The notes beneath the pieces are model-generated. The model did no database searches. It was not told where the DNA came from and saw nothing but the letters and a program-made list of their open reading frames with translations. A program made the position numbers and the translations under genes. Source: Variovorax sp. DXTD-1 (GTDB lineage Bacteria > Pseudomonadota > Gammaproteobacteria > Burkholderiales > Burkholderiaceae_C). Taken from it: a DNA stretch of 64,000 bases. The stretch lies in assembly GCF_003984625.1 (NCBI RefSeq), contig NZ_RWKH01000017.1:62001-126000 (forward strand), in the 5' to 3' direction. Shown one piece after another: positions 50,608 through 61,739 of this stretch (the stretch's first letter is position 1; each line of letters begins with the position of its first letter).

Positions 50608-51701
50608 GCCGCCTCGCGTACTTGCAGCAGCGTGCGTGCGTAGCCTTCGAGCTCGGCGGCGCGGTGAGCGGCGGTGTGCTCCGAAAGAATGCGCCGGCGC
50701 GCGCGCTCGCCCACGGCGCGGCGCTCTTCCTCCGGCAGTTCGCGCAGGAGCCGCAGCACTTCGCCGGGCGAATCGGCCAGGAAGATTTCTTCGCCCGGCA
50801 CGAGCAGCGATTCGATGCCGTCCCAGCGGTCGCTGATGATCGGCGTGCCGCACGCCGCCGCTTCGAAGATGCGCACGCTGGGCGACCAGCCGGCCTGGAT
50901 CATGTCGGCCCGGGTCACGTTGAGCGTGAAGCGCTGCCGGTTATAAAAATCGCGGTGCATGGCCGGCGGCAAATGCGCCGTGTAGCGCACGTTCCGGGGC
51001 CATTCGATGCTGTCCGGATACTGCGCCCCGGCCACTTCGAAGCGCCCTTGCGCCCACTGGCGCGCGGGCTCGAGCAGCAGCGTTTCGAGCGTGGGCTGGC
51101 GGTCGTCGCTGTAGGTGCCCATGTAGCCGAGGTCGCAATCCTGCGCCACGGCTTCGGGGTAATACAGCTCGGGGTCGACCGAGCAATAGAGCATGCGCGC
51201 GGCTGGCGAGCCGAACTCGCGCTCCAGCCGGTCGAGCGTGGGGCCGCCGGTGAATGAAAGGTACATGTCGTAGCCCGCAATCTGGCGCGCCTGCAGGTAG
51301 GGGGTGCCTCCGCGCGCGAGCGCGGCCAGCGTGACGGGCGTATCGATGTCGTAGAAGGCGGTGCGGCCCGGTGCCTCGGCCTGCACCCAGTCGCCGATGG
51401 CCACGCCGTCAGGCACGAAGGAGCCGACGATCACCAGGTCGGCCTCGCCGATCTGCGCCGCATGGTCGCGCTGCAGGCTGGCAACGTCGGCGTACAACGC
51501 CGTACGGCCGAAGGGCGGATTGGGCAGGTCGCGGTGCCCGGCATACCACGGCACGTCGCGCTCGAGAAACAGCACGTCATGCCCGCACCGCACCAGTTCG
51601 CGCACCAGGCCGCGGTAGGTGGTGGCGTGGCCGTTGCCCCACGACGAAGTGATCGAGAGCCCGAGGATGACGATCTTGAGCGGTGAAGATTGCATGCTCA
51701 T
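50604..51701 (-). CDS. CgeB-like glycosyltransferase 1
   Basis: A 365-residue protein: KIVILGLSITSSWGNGHATT at the start, a GT-B C-terminal half with DLGYMGTYSDDRQPTLE, FTLNVTRADMIQAGWSPSVR, IFEAAACGTPIISDRWDGIE (nucleotide-sugar-binding EAAACG) and GEEIFLADSPGEVLRLL. Acceptor and donor are unknown. The ATG at 51701 overlaps the next upstream stop (ATGA). Confidence 0.83.
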   Translation of the reverse strand: MSMQSSPLKIVILGLSITSSWGNGHATTYRGLVRELVRCGHDVLFLERDVPWYAGHRDLPNPPFGRTALYADVASLQRDHAAQIGEADLVIVGSFVPDGVAIGDWVQAEAPGRTAFYDIDTPVTLAALARGGTPYLQARQIAGYDMYLSFTGGPTLDRLEREFGSPAARMLYCSVDPELYYPEAVAQDCDLGYMGTYSDDRQPTLETLLLEPARQWAQGRFEVAGAQYPDSIEWPRNVRYTAHLPPAMHRDFYNRQRFTLNVTRADMIQAGWSPSVRIFEAAACGTPIISDRWDGIESLLVPGEEIFLADSPGEVLRLLRELPEEERRAVGERARRRILSEHTAAHRAAELEGYARTLLQVREAA

Positions 51702-52804
51702 GCAACCTCCAGCGCTTGTGCGGCGTCGCGGCCTTCGAGCAGCGCCTCCAGCTGTGCGGCGCGGTGCGCATAGGTGTGCTCGGCCAACACGCGGCGGTAT
51801 GCGGCCTCGCCGATGCGGCGCGCGCTTGCGGCGTCGAGCTGGCGCACATGCGCCGCCACCTCTTCGCCGTTGGCGGCCACCAGCACTTCCTTTCCAGGCT
51901 CCAGAAAAAGCTCGATGCCCTCCCACGCATCGGTGATCAGGCAGGCGGCGGAGCCGGCCGCCTCGAACACGCGCGTGGCTGGCGAAAAACCGTAGCGCGC
52001 CATGCTGTCGCGGCTCACGTTGAGCACGGCCATGGGCGTGCGGTTGAATGCGTTGTGGTCGGCGGTGTAGACATGGCCGACATAGCGCACGTTGCTGGGC
52101 ATGGCCTTGTCGCTCCAGCCGCTGCCGCCCAGCAGAAAGCGCTGCTCGGGCAGCAGGCTGGCGGCGCGCAGAAAGAACTCTTCCACGCGGGCCTCGCGAT
52201 CCGGCAGGCGGTTGCCGAGGAAGCCCAGGTCGGCTTCGAAGCGTGCGTCGGGCCCGACCGGGTGATGCGTGGAGGGATCGAGCGCGTTGTAGATCGGAAT
52301 GCAATCGCGCGCACCGGCGCGGCGGTAGGCCTGCACCACGGGGTCGCCGCCGCCGTAGGTCAGCACCATGTCGTAGCGCGGCACCAGCGCATGGAACGGG
52401 TCGGCCGCATCGGCCTGCAGCCGGTCGAGCGTGGCGGGCGCATCGACGTCCCAGAACACGACGCGCGTGCCCGGGCCCTGCAAGTCGAGCACGGCCTCTT
52501 CGAGCAGCGCATCGAACACGCCCACGCCGCTGGCCTTCACCACCAGGTCGGCACCGCGCGCATGCTCGACCATGCGGCGCGCATTGGCATCGCCCTCGCC
52601 CGGATACACGATGACCTCCGCCCAGTCCGGGTCGTCCATGTCGCGGTGCTGCTGCCGGCCGAAGGCATCGGGCTCGTAGAAGCGCACGCGATGGCCTCGC
52701 TCGTGCAGCGCGCGAACCATGCCGCGGTAATAGGTGGCTGCGCCGTTCCAGTAGGCTGACACGAGGCTGGATGCAAAGAAGGCAATGTTCATCTTTTTCT
52801 TCAT
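51698..52804 (-). CDS. CgeB-like glycosyltransferase 2
   Basis: A 368-residue paralogue of the next gene: MNIAFFASSLVSAYWNGAAT, DLGFLGNRLPDREARVEEFF, LNVSRDSMARYGFSPATRVF, EAAGSAACLITDAWEGIELF. Same GT-B layout. The ATG at 52804 overlaps the upstream stop in ATGA. Consecutive related transferases suggest stepwise addition of sugars to one repeating unit. Confidence 0.83.
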   Translation of the reverse strand: MKKKMNIAFFASSLVSAYWNGAATYYRGMVRALHERGHRVRFYEPDAFGRQQHRDMDDPDWAEVIVYPGEGDANARRMVEHARGADLVVKASGVGVFDALLEEAVLDLQGPGTRVVFWDVDAPATLDRLQADAADPFHALVPRYDMVLTYGGGDPVVQAYRRAGARDCIPIYNALDPSTHHPVGPDARFEADLGFLGNRLPDREARVEEFFLRAASLLPEQRFLLGGSGWSDKAMPSNVRYVGHVYTADHNAFNRTPMAVLNVSRDSMARYGFSPATRVFEAAGSAACLITDAWEGIELFLEPGKEVLVAANGEEVAAHVRQLDAASARRIGEAAYRRVLAEHTYAHRAAQLEALLEGRDAAQALEVA

Positions 52805-53922
52805 GCGGGAATGCTCCGGAGGTGGGTGGGCTCGCCTTCGAGCTCGGCGTGAATGGCCAGCAGCTCGTCGACGCGGTGGGCGCAGGTGTGGCGGGCAAGC
52901 ACGGTTTCCAGGCCCTGCTCGCGCAGCGCGCGCGCCAGGTCGGGGTCGTGCAGCACGTCGCGCAAGTGGCGGCGCATGGCCCCGCCGTCCTCGGCCACCA
53001 GAAAATCGCGGCCGGGCGTGAACAGCCCTTCGGCGTCGTTCCACGGCGCGGAAACCAGCGGAATGCCGCAGGCCAGCGCCTCGAACACGCGAATGGTCGG
53101 AATGCCCGGCAGCGCCTGTACGTAGGGCCTGCGCGGCACATGCACCGTGACGCGGTGGCGCGCAAAGACGCGCGGCGCCCGGTAGTTGGGGAGCCAGCCG
53201 CCGAAGTGGATGCGGGCGGCACGCAGGCGGTCCAGCGCTCTGTCGGGGTAGCGCACGCCGTGCAGGCGCGCCTTCAACCGCAGGTCGTGCACCGGCTGGA
53301 GCAGGAACTCGTCGAGCTCGGCCTCGCGCTCGTCGTCTCCCCAGTTGCCTATCCAGACCAGGTCGCCCTCTTCCACTTCGTCCGGTATCGGATGGAAGTG
53401 GCGGATGTCGGCGGCCTCGTGCCAGGTCCACGCACGGCGCGCCCAGCCCTTCTTGCGGTACAGGTCGCGGATCACGTTGCCGAAGGCCAGCACGCCGTCG
53501 TAGTGCGAAAGGTCGTAGCCGGCCATGCTCTTTTCTTCGGTCACCGAGCGGTGGTGCGTGTCGTGAAAGAAAAGCCGGTAGCGGCCACCGTCACGCCGGT
53601 GAAGGCCGATGCGGCGCACCAGCGCATGGTCGTTCCATTCATGCACCAGCACCACGTCGGCGTCTTGCAGCGCCTCGTCGAGATCGAGCGTGGCGGGGTC
53701 ATAGGTGGTGCTGTGCAGTTCCGGGTACACCCGCGCGAACTCTTCGAGCGGCGCCTGGCCGTGCTCGGCCTGCAGGTTGGTGCGGCTCCATGCGCCGTGC
53801 GGCTCGTACACCGCAAGCTCGTGGCCGCGCGCAAGCAGCTCGCTGCACACGCCGCGCAGAAAGTGCGCATTGCCATGGTTCCAGTCGGAAACGAGCGAAT
53901 GGCAGAACATCACGAAGCGCAT
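52801..53922 (-). CDS. CgeB-like glycosyltransferase 3
   Basis: A 373-residue protein of the same group: MRFVMFCHSLVSDWNHGNAH, FLRGVCSELLARGHELAVYE, LVWIGNWGDDEREAELDEFL, TIRVFEALACGIPLVSAPWN, GLFTPGRDFLVAEDGGAM. AGGAGG precedes the ATG at 53922, which overlaps the previous gene by 13 bp. Confidence 0.83.
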   Translation of the reverse strand: MRFVMFCHSLVSDWNHGNAHFLRGVCSELLARGHELAVYEPHGAWSRTNLQAEHGQAPLEEFARVYPELHSTTYDPATLDLDEALQDADVVLVHEWNDHALVRRIGLHRRDGGRYRLFFHDTHHRSVTEEKSMAGYDLSHYDGVLAFGNVIRDLYRKKGWARRAWTWHEAADIRHFHPIPDEVEEGDLVWIGNWGDDEREAELDEFLLQPVHDLRLKARLHGVRYPDRALDRLRAARIHFGGWLPNYRAPRVFARHRVTVHVPRRPYVQALPGIPTIRVFEALACGIPLVSAPWNDAEGLFTPGRDFLVAEDGGAMRRHLRDVLHDPDLARALREQGLETVLARHTCAHRVDELLAIHAELEGEPTHLRSIPA

Positions 53923-55082
53923 GCGGCCTCCTTTGTTTTTCTTCGGGTCCGCCCCGCGCCGCCCGCACGGGAGGACGCCGCCGGCGCGAGCAAGCGGCCG
54001 TAGGCCGACATGTAGGCGTCCGCCATGCGCGCCGGCGTGAAATGCCGCGCACGCTCCGCCGCCCGGTGTGCCATCTGCTGGCGCAGCGGCGCATCGCCGA
54101 TCAGCCGCATCAAGGCCGCTTGCAGCGCATCGTGGTCGTCCGGCTGTACATACAGCGCGGCGTCGCCCCACACTTCGCGCAGGCTCGGCACGTCGCCCAG
54201 CACCAGCGCGCATTGCGAAAGCGCCGCCTCGAGCGCCGAGAGCCCGAAGGGCTCATAGCGTGCGGGCAAGGCATAGATCGATGCGCGCGCGAACTGCGCG
54301 GCCATGGCGTCGGGAGCCAGCTCGCCGAGCCACAGCACGCCGGGCGCCTGGATGCTCTTCTCGCCGGCACCCGGCGCCGATGCCGATCCAGCCACGCACA
54401 CCGGCCAGGGCAAGCGCGTGGCCACGGCCTGCAGCGCCGATACGTTCTTGGCGGCATCCCACAGCCTGCCGGCCGAAAGAATGACCGGCTCCTTGTCGCC
54501 TGGAGCGAACATGTCCGCGCTGCGGCCATTGGGCAGCACCAGGCCGCCGTGGATGTAGCCGTAGTCGAGCGCGAGCGACGAGAGCATGGCTTCCGTCGGT
54601 GCGCCGACGAGGCCGGCACCGTCGAGCCCTTGCCGCACCGTGCGCCGATAGGTGTCCCAGCTTGCCGGCACAAGCTGGCGATGCACCGCGCGCCACCACG
54701 AGGCCACGCACGAATGAGCGACCACGAGCTTCGGTGCCGCAAACGGCAACGCGCCGAAAGCGAACTGATTCAGGTGCACAACGTCCGGAGCCAGTTCGCG
54801 TTCAAGGCCGAGCAGCCATTGGCCGGCGCGGCGCACGTCGTCCCACGGGTTCTCCATCCACTCGAGGCGCCACTCGCTCACGTGCAACTGCAGGCCGGGG
54901 AGCAACGCGGCCTGCGCCCGCTGCGCCGGCGTGGGCAGTGCGCCCATGGTGGCCAGCGACACGCGCACACCCCGCTCGGCGAGCGCAGCGGCAAGCTCCA
55001 ATGCGTGGCTCCAGACGCCGCCGACCGTGTCGGCTGTCATCAGCACATGGCGCGGCGCTTGTTGCGGTGTTTCAGCGTTCAT
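53910..55082 (-). CDS. Glycosyltransferase family 4 protein
   Basis: A 390-residue GT-B enzyme: HVLMTADTVGGVWSHALELA (N-terminal glycine loop), DVVHLNQFAFGALPF, VILSAGRLWDAAKNVSALQA, ALPARYEPFGLSALEAALSQ (donor-binding EPFG-x7-E motif), DVPSLREVW. A retaining sugar transferase of the cytoplasmic face. Start MNAETPQQAPRH at 55082 (55091 possible); overlaps the oxidoreductase by 11 bp. Confidence 0.85.
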   Translation of the reverse strand: MNAETPQQAPRHVLMTADTVGGVWSHALELAAALAERGVRVSLATMGALPTPAQRAQAALLPGLQLHVSEWRLEWMENPWDDVRRAGQWLLGLERELAPDVVHLNQFAFGALPFAAPKLVVAHSCVASWWRAVHRQLVPASWDTYRRTVRQGLDGAGLVGAPTEAMLSSLALDYGYIHGGLVLPNGRSADMFAPGDKEPVILSAGRLWDAAKNVSALQAVATRLPWPVCVAGSASAPGAGEKSIQAPGVLWLGELAPDAMAAQFARASIYALPARYEPFGLSALEAALSQCALVLGDVPSLREVWGDAALYVQPDDHDALQAALMRLIGDAPLRQQMAHRAAERARHFTPARMADAYMSAYGRLLAPAASSRAGGAGRTRRKTKEAACAS

Positions 55083-56136
55083 AGATCGCATCCAGCACGG
55101 CCGCCACTTCGGTCAGCCGCTCGATCTCGGGATCGAAGGCGCCGCCGTCCGCGAGCGCGCGCGCCCAGTGCACGGCGGCCCGCCCACCCCAGTCGTCGGG
55201 CGGCGAAGCGAGCTGTATTGCACGCGTGCCGTCGAAGCGCTCGGCGACAAAATCGTAGAAGGAGCCGTTCACGTTGCGGAACGAGGCGCCCCCGCGCGTG
55301 CCGTGAAAGTTGGCTTCGATGACGGCGTCGCGTCCCGCCGGCAGGTTCCAAGAGCACGCGAGCCGCGCCACGCAACCGCCCGCCAGATCGATCTGCGCCA
55401 CCGCATGGTCTTCGACGACCGCCGAAGGCAGCGCCAGGCGCCGGCCGCCCGCGTGAAGGCGACTCGACACCGCCTCGACGCGCGGAAAGCCCAGGGTCCA
55501 GAGCGCCAGGTCGATCATGTGGATGCCCAGGTCGATCACGCAGCCGCCGCCCGAAAGCACCGGGTCGCGGAACCAGGGCTTGTCGGGGCCATAGGCGTTG
55601 TGGAACACCAGGTCCACGGCATACACCTCGCCGATCTCGCCGGAGGAGACGAGCTCGCGAATGCGCTGCATGCCGGCCGTGCGCCGGTAAGAAAGATCGA
55701 CGCCCAGCAGCCGGTTCGCGCGCTTCGCTGCATCGATCACGCCTCTGGTTTCCTCGGCCGTGCGTGCCAGCGGCTTCTGGCAGAACACCGCCATGCCGCG
55801 CGCGAGTGCCGCTTCGGCCTGCCGGGCATGAAGCGCGCTCGGCGTGGCGATCACCAGCCCGTCGAGTTCGCTTTCGAGCAGCGCATCGAGCGAGCGCAAT
55901 CTGGCGGCGCCGGGTGCCAGCGCGCACGCGGCATCGCATGCATCGGCCTGTGCATCCGCCACTGCAGCGATCTCCGCCGAGCCGTCTTTCGCAATGGCTT
56001 CCATGCGGTTCCTGCCGATCCAGCCGACGCCCAAAAATCCGAGCCGAGGCCGCCGAAGCGGCGCAGCCTGCGTGCCTGCGGACGGCGCAGTCGCCAGCCC
56101 CGGCTCCAGCGCATTCATCATGTGCGCCGCCTTCAC
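55072..56136 (-). CDS. GFO/IDH/MocA-family oxidoreductase
   Basis: A 354-residue NAD(P)-dependent dehydrogenase: Rossmann loop LGFLGVGWIGRNRMEAIA, QKPLARTAEETRGVIDAA (catalytic EKP variant QKP), and SGGGCVIDLGIHMIDLALWT (conserved D-x-G-x-H). Such enzymes oxidise sugars or inositols, which fits the inositol-1-phosphate synthase nearby. The GTG at 56136 overlaps the preceding stop (GTGA). Confidence 0.87.
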   Translation of the reverse strand: MKAAHMMNALEPGLATAPSAGTQAAPLRRPRLGFLGVGWIGRNRMEAIAKDGSAEIAAVADAQADACDAACALAPGAARLRSLDALLESELDGLVIATPSALHARQAEAALARGMAVFCQKPLARTAEETRGVIDAAKRANRLLGVDLSYRRTAGMQRIRELVSSGEIGEVYAVDLVFHNAYGPDKPWFRDPVLSGGGCVIDLGIHMIDLALWTLGFPRVEAVSSRLHAGGRRLALPSAVVEDHAVAQIDLAGGCVARLACSWNLPAGRDAVIEANFHGTRGGASFRNVNGSFYDFVAERFDGTRAIQLASPPDDWGGRAAVHWARALADGGAFDPEIERLTEVAAVLDAIYER

Positions 56137-57086
56137 GTGGTCACCACCGCTTTCAGAAAACCGTCGGGCCGGGTGCGCGTGAGCTCCAGCGCCTCGCCCA
56201 GCCGGTCGAGCGGCAGGCGGTGCGTGAAGAGCGGCTCGGCATCGAGCACGCCCGCGGCCATCATGTCGACGGCTTCGCGGATGCCTTGCACGTACATGCG
56301 CGGGTCGCGCTCATGCGCGTTGATCACGTCGATGCCGCGCCAGTTCCACATCTGCATGTTGACCTGCCGAGTCCCGTCCTGGTGATATCCCGCAATCACG
56401 AGGCGGCCGCGCTCGCCGGTGATCTCTCCGGCCAGGTCGAGCGGCCACTGCAGGCCGACGGCTTCGACGGTGCGTTCGCACATCTTCTCGCCGGTGAGGC
56501 GCTTCACCTCGTCCAGGATGCGCCAATGGTCGTCCATCACGATGGTGTGCGCGGCGCCCGCGTGGCGCGCGACCTCCAGCGCAAAGGGCCGGCGCGATAT
56601 GGCGATGACCCGCGCGCCCGCCTGCGTGGCAAGCCGCGTGAGAATGGCGCCGAGAAACCCGATGCCGACGATGGCCACGGTCTGGCCGGCTCGGATGTCG
56701 CTGCGGCGGAAGATGTTGACCGCACAGCCCAGCGGCTCGCCGGGCATGGCCACAGCGGCGAGCGAGGCCGGTAGCGGCACCACCGAACCCGCATCGGCCA
56801 CGTCGTATTCGGCATGCGCGCGGTAAGTGAGCGCGGCCACGCGGTCGCCCACGGCCAAGCCGGTAACACCCTCGCCCACGGCCGCCACGCGGCCCCAGCC
56901 TTCGTGCCCCGGCGCACCGGCCGGCTGCGGGTATTCGAACCATGAGCGGCCCTCCCACAGCGGCAGGCTCGAAGCACAGACACCCGAGCCCTCGAGCTTG
57001 AGAAGCACCTGGCCCGCAGCGGGTTCGGGCGTATCCACCTGCCGCAGGACAGCCTGTCCCGGCGAAGCAATGACACTGGCGAACAT
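56133..57086 (-). CDS. Zinc-type alcohol/polyol dehydrogenase
   Basis: A 317-residue medium-chain dehydrogenase: GVCASSLPLWEG, APGHEGWGRVAAVGEGVTGL (GHE motif), Rossmann TVAIVGIGFLGAILTRLATQ. Shorter than typical (about 340) and the structural-zinc cysteines are absent, so it is of the single-zinc or zinc-poor type. Likely oxidises a sugar or polyol hydroxyl in the polymer pathway. GGGAGGTG precedes the ATG at 57086, 2 bp after the epimerase stop. Confidence 0.83.
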   Translation of the reverse strand: MFASVIASPGQAVLRQVDTPEPAAGQVLLKLEGSGVCASSLPLWEGRSWFEYPQPAGAPGHEGWGRVAAVGEGVTGLAVGDRVAALTYRAHAEYDVADAGSVVPLPASLAAVAMPGEPLGCAVNIFRRSDIRAGQTVAIVGIGFLGAILTRLATQAGARVIAISRRPFALEVARHAGAAHTIVMDDHWRILDEVKRLTGEKMCERTVEAVGLQWPLDLAGEITGERGRLVIAGYHQDGTRQVNMQMWNWRGIDVINAHERDPRMYVQGIREAVDMMAAGVLDAEPLFTHRLPLDRLGEALELTRTRPDGFLKAVVTT

Positions 57087-57088
57087 GC

Positions 57089-58215
57089 TCACCTCCCGGC
57101 CGCTGCAAGCACCGGGCGGCGCTGCCCGCTCTTGCGGGTGGTGGCGGGTTGCGCCCGCATCTCTCGCAGCCACTGGTGCAGCCGCTCGATGCCGTGCCGC
57201 GCGTCGACGGCCGGCCGCCAGCCCGTGGCGGCCTCGAAGCGGCGCGTGTCCGACACGTAGTAGCGCTGGTCGCCGGTGCGCCAGTCTTCATGCGCGGTCT
57301 CGGGGCGCTTGCCTTCGAGCACTTCGATCTGGTCCAGCAGGTCGAGCAGGCTGATCACGTTGCGCGGCCCGCCGCCGATGTTGAAGGCGCCGCCGGCCAG
57401 CTTGCCGATGTTGCGCTGCGCCAGCACGAAGGCATCGACGAGGTCGTCGACGAACAGGATGTCGCGCACCTGCTTGCCGTCGCCGAAGAGCGTGATGGGT
57501 TCGCCGTCGAGCGCGCGCAACAGGAAGTGCGCCACCCAGCCCTGGTCTTCGGTGCCGAACTGGCGCTGGCCGTAGATGCAGCTCATGCGGAAGACCACCG
57601 TCTTCATGCCGTAGCTGCGCGCGTAGTCATGCACGTACTGGTCGGCCGTTCCCTTGGAGCAGCCGTAGGGGCTGTGAAAGTCGAGCGGCCGCGCTTCGGA
57701 GATGCCGTGGCTTGCAATCTCGGCCGCCACCGGTCCGTAGCGTTGGCCCTCGAGCTTGAGCTCCACATCCTCCAGGCCGCCGTAGACCTTGTTGGTCGAG
57801 GTCATCAGCACCGAGGGCGGCACCGGCTGCGCGCGGGCCGCCTCCAGCACGTTGAGCGTGCCGAGCGCGTTCACCGCAAAGTCTTCACGCGGGTCGACCA
57901 GGCTGGTGGTCACCGCGACCTGCGCCGCAAAATGAAAGACATGGTCGGCCCGGGCAACCGCGCGCTCCACTGCGGCGGCATCGCGAATGTCCGCAACGGC
58001 CACGTCGAGCCCGGTTGCATGGTTCTGCTGCAGCCAGTCGAGGTTGCGCTCCACGCCGGGGCGCGAGAGGTTGTCGAACACCAGCACGCGGCGGCCTTCG
58101 GACAGCAGCCGGTGCGCGAGGTTGGCCCCCACGAAGCCCGCGCCACCCGTGATGAGCGTGACCCGATCCTTGCCGTTGAGCGTGCGCCGGGGAGTGAGTA
58201 CTGCGTCCCGGCTGT

Positions 58216-58219
<4 letters not shown>
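57089..58219 (-). CDS. NAD-dependent sugar epimerase/dehydratase 1 (CDP-paratose epimerase-like)
   Basis: A 376-residue extended SDR: TLITGGAGFVGANLAHRLLS, FHFAAQVAVTTSLVDPREDF, TSTNKVYGGLEDVEL, catalytic Tyr/Lys in SPYGCSKGTADQYVHDYA, MSCIYGQRQFGTEDQGWVAH. The latter segments are those of CDP-tyvelose/paratose 2-epimerases. The actual sugar is unknown. The ATG at 58219 overlaps the upstream stop (ATGA). Confidence 0.87.
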
Positions 58220-59334
<1,115 letters not shown>

Positions 59335-59631
59335 GAAACCCCTTTTTTGTTTGAGCCGCCAGCGAGTCGTCGAGGGAGATATCTTCTTTTTCAACGCCTT
59401 GGCGAAGCCCTAAATTCGACGACAAATTGCCGCCTTCATGTGCGAAGGTACTTACCTGTGTGTAGGCGCGTTGCCCTGTTACGCCACTGCAGAGTTGGGT
59501 CTGTGCATCGAGGGTGTTTCGCGTGCGCGCGAGGCTTCAAACGAGCGTAGATTGCGAAGGAACAAAGCTTCGGCTTGTGTTCAATCACGTCGCCCCGCGC
59601 ACGCGCGGCGGCTCTCGCAAAGGTCTCCAAC
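59335..59631. other. Divergent intergenic region of the polysaccharide cluster
   Basis: A 297-bp gap between the minus-strand operon and the plus-strand inositol synthase gene; it must hold both promoters. It is AT-richer than its surroundings. I could not fix convincing -10/-35 or -24/-12 boxes. No gene seen. Confidence 0.5.
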
Positions 59632-60783
59632 ATGAGCAAGATACGTGTCGCAATCGTCGGTGTGGGCAACTGCGCCTCCTCGCTGGTGCAGGGTGTTCAT
59701 TTCTATGGCAACGCCCAGGGCACCGACTTCATTCCCGGCCTGATGCACCTCGATCTCGCGGGCTACCGCCCGTCGGACATCGAGTTCAGCGCGGCCTTCG
59801 ACGTGCATGCGCAAAAGGTCGGGCGCGACCTGGGCGAAGCCATCTACGAAGCGCCCAACAACACCATCCGCTTTGCCGATGTGCCCAAGCTCGGCGTGCC
59901 GGTGCACCGCGGCCCCACGCACGACGGCATTGGCGCCTACCTGAAGGAGGTGGTGCCGCTCGCGCGCGGCAAGGCGCAGAACGTGGCGAAGATCCTGAAG
60001 GAGACGAAGACCGACGTGGTCGTCTCCTACCTGCCCGTGGGCTCCGAGAAGGCGACCGAGTGGTATGCACAGCAGGTGCTGGAGGCCGGCTGCGCCTTCG
60101 TCAACTGCGTGCCGGTGTTCATTGCTTCGCGGCCCGAATGGGAAAGGCGCTTTGCCGAGCGTGGCCTGCCAATCATCGGGGACGACATCAAGTCGCAGGT
60201 GGGCGCGACCATCGTGCACCGCATCCTCACCGATCTTTTCAGGAAGCGCGGCGTGCGGCTGGACCGCACCTACCAGCTCAACTTCGGCGGCAATACCGAC
60301 TTTTTGAACATGCTCGAGCGCGAGCGGCTGCTGTCCAAGAAGATCTCGAAAACGCAGGCCGTCACGAGCCAGCTCGGCCATCCCATGAAGGCCTCCGACG
60401 TGCATGTGGGCCCGAGCGACCATGTGCCGTGGCTGGACGACCGCAAGTGGTGCTACATCCGCATGGAGGGCACCACCTTCGGCAATGTGCCGCTGCAGTG
60501 CGAAGTCAAGCTCGAGGTGTGGGACTCGCCCAATTCCGCCGGCGTGGTGATCGATGCGGTGCGCTGCGCCAAGCTCGCGCTCGACCGCGGCGTGGGCGGC
60601 GCGGTGCTGGCGCCTTCGAGCTATTTCATGAAGTCTCCGCCGCAGCAGTTCACCGACGACGAGGCCCGCGAACTGGTGGAGGCATTCATTCGCGGCGACG
60701 CCGAAGCCGCCGCGCCGCCCGAACGCAAACCCCGTGCGCATGAACATGCGCCGCGCCACACGAAGAGGAGCAAGCTCGCATGA
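59632..60783 (+). CDS. ino1: Inositol-1-phosphate synthase
   Basis: A 383-residue myo-inositol-3-phosphate synthase of the actinobacterial/bacterial type: [20 protein letters not shown] (NAD loop), [95 protein letters not shown]. It makes inositol-1-phosphate from glucose-6-phosphate. Uncommon in betaproteobacteria, here dedicated to the surrounding glycoconjugate cluster. ATG at 59632 after AAAGG; overlaps the hydrolase start in ATGA. Confidence 0.93.
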   Translation: MSKIRVAIVGVGNCASSLVQGVHFYGNAQGTDFIPGLMHLDLAGYRPSDIEFSAAFDVHAQKVGRDLGEAIYEAPNNTIRFADVPKLGVPVHRGPTHDGIGAYLKEVVPLARGKAQNVAKILKETKTDVVVSYLPVGSEKATEWYAQQVLEAGCAFVNCVPVFIASRPEWERRFAERGLPIIGDDIKSQVGATIVHRILTDLFRKRGVRLDRTYQLNFGGNTDFLNMLERERLLSKKISKTQAVTSQLGHPMKASDVHVGPSDHVPWLDDRKWCYIRMEGTTFGNVPLQCEVKLEVWDSPNSAGVVIDAVRCAKLALDRGVGGAVLAPSSYFMKSPPQQFTDDEARELVEAFIRGDAEAAAPPERKPRAHEHAPRHTKRSKLA

Positions 60784-61739
60784 TCGAAGCCGTCAAGTTC
60801 TGGAACGAGCCCAACAACAAGTCGCACTGGGACCTCGAGCTCGACCCCGACTGGTCGGCCTATGCGCAGATGGTCAAGCTCGCATCGAGCGCCGTGCGCG
60901 CGGAGAGCAGCACGCTCACTCAAGTGCTGGGCGGCATTTCACCGATCGACGCGCACTTCATGGCGGGGCTGCGCGACCGCGGCGTGCTCGACGGGCTCGA
61001 CGCGGTGGCGGTGCACGGCTTTCCGCTGGACTGGAACAACTGGCAGATCCACGAATGGCCGCGCCGCATCGCCGAAATCGAGGCAGTGACGCACCTGCCG
61101 GTGTGGGTGACCGAAGTGGGCGTATCCACCTTCGGCGCCGAAGAGGTCCAGGAGTTCGGCCTGCGCCGCACGGCAGCGCTGCTGATCGGCCGGGTGCCGC
61201 GCATCTTCTGGTATTCGCTCTACGACCTGCCCCAGGCCTGGCCGGCCACCACGCGGCACCGCGAGGCCGAGGGGTCGAGCTACTACCGGCACTTTCACAT
61301 GGGGCTGCTGCGCGAAGACGGAACGCCCAAGCTCGCATGCGAGCAGTTTGCAAGTTACACGCCCTCGATGGGCATTTGCCAGTGGTTCCACTTCGAAGAC
61401 CACCGGCTCGACGACGCGGTGCGCTGGCTCGACCGGCTGGGCGTGCGCCACCTGCGCACCGGGCTGAGCTGGGCCGACAGCTTCCGGCCGAACGCCGAGC
61501 GTTGGTTCGACCGCCAGATGCGCGCGCTGGAAGACTTCGACGTCACGCTCACCTTCTGCTTCACGCCCGAGCACCGCGGCATTGCGCCGCACCACACCAG
61601 CCCGCCGCAGCAACCCGAGGAGTTTGCCGAGTTCTGCGCGAGCATGGTCCGGCGCTATGCGTCGAACCGGGCGTGCACGGTGTTGCCCTTTGCGGCCGCC
61701 GGCACCACGGCGCCGTCGCGCATGCCCGCCGCGAGTTGA
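60780..61739 (+). CDS. Glycoside hydrolase, clan GH-A type, halves apparently swapped
   Basis: A 319-residue protein. It opens with the acid/base motif [12 protein letters not shown] at residues 7-18; the nucleophile Glu is in [12 protein letters not shown] near 115; WYSLYDLP follows. From about residue 195 comes what is normally the first half of such a barrel: [73 protein letters not shown]. The last 24 residues are antisense to the convergent UDP-xylose synthase gene (85-bp overlap) and look like read-through. Probably processes or edits the exported polymer; no signal peptide is seen. ATGA overlap with ino1. Confidence 0.72.
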   Translation: MIEAVKFWNEPNNKSHWDLELDPDWSAYAQMVKLASSAVRAESSTLTQVLGGISPIDAHFMAGLRDRGVLDGLDAVAVHGFPLDWNNWQIHEWPRRIAEIEAVTHLPVWVTEVGVSTFGAEEVQEFGLRRTAALLIGRVPRIFWYSLYDLPQAWPATTRHREAEGSSYYRHFHMGLLREDGTPKLACEQFASYTPSMGICQWFHFEDHRLDDAVRWLDRLGVRHLRTGLSWADSFRPNAERWFDRQMRALEDFDVTLTFCFTPEHRGIAPHHTSPPQQPEEFAEFCASMVRRYASNRACTVLPFAAAGTTAPSRMPAAS

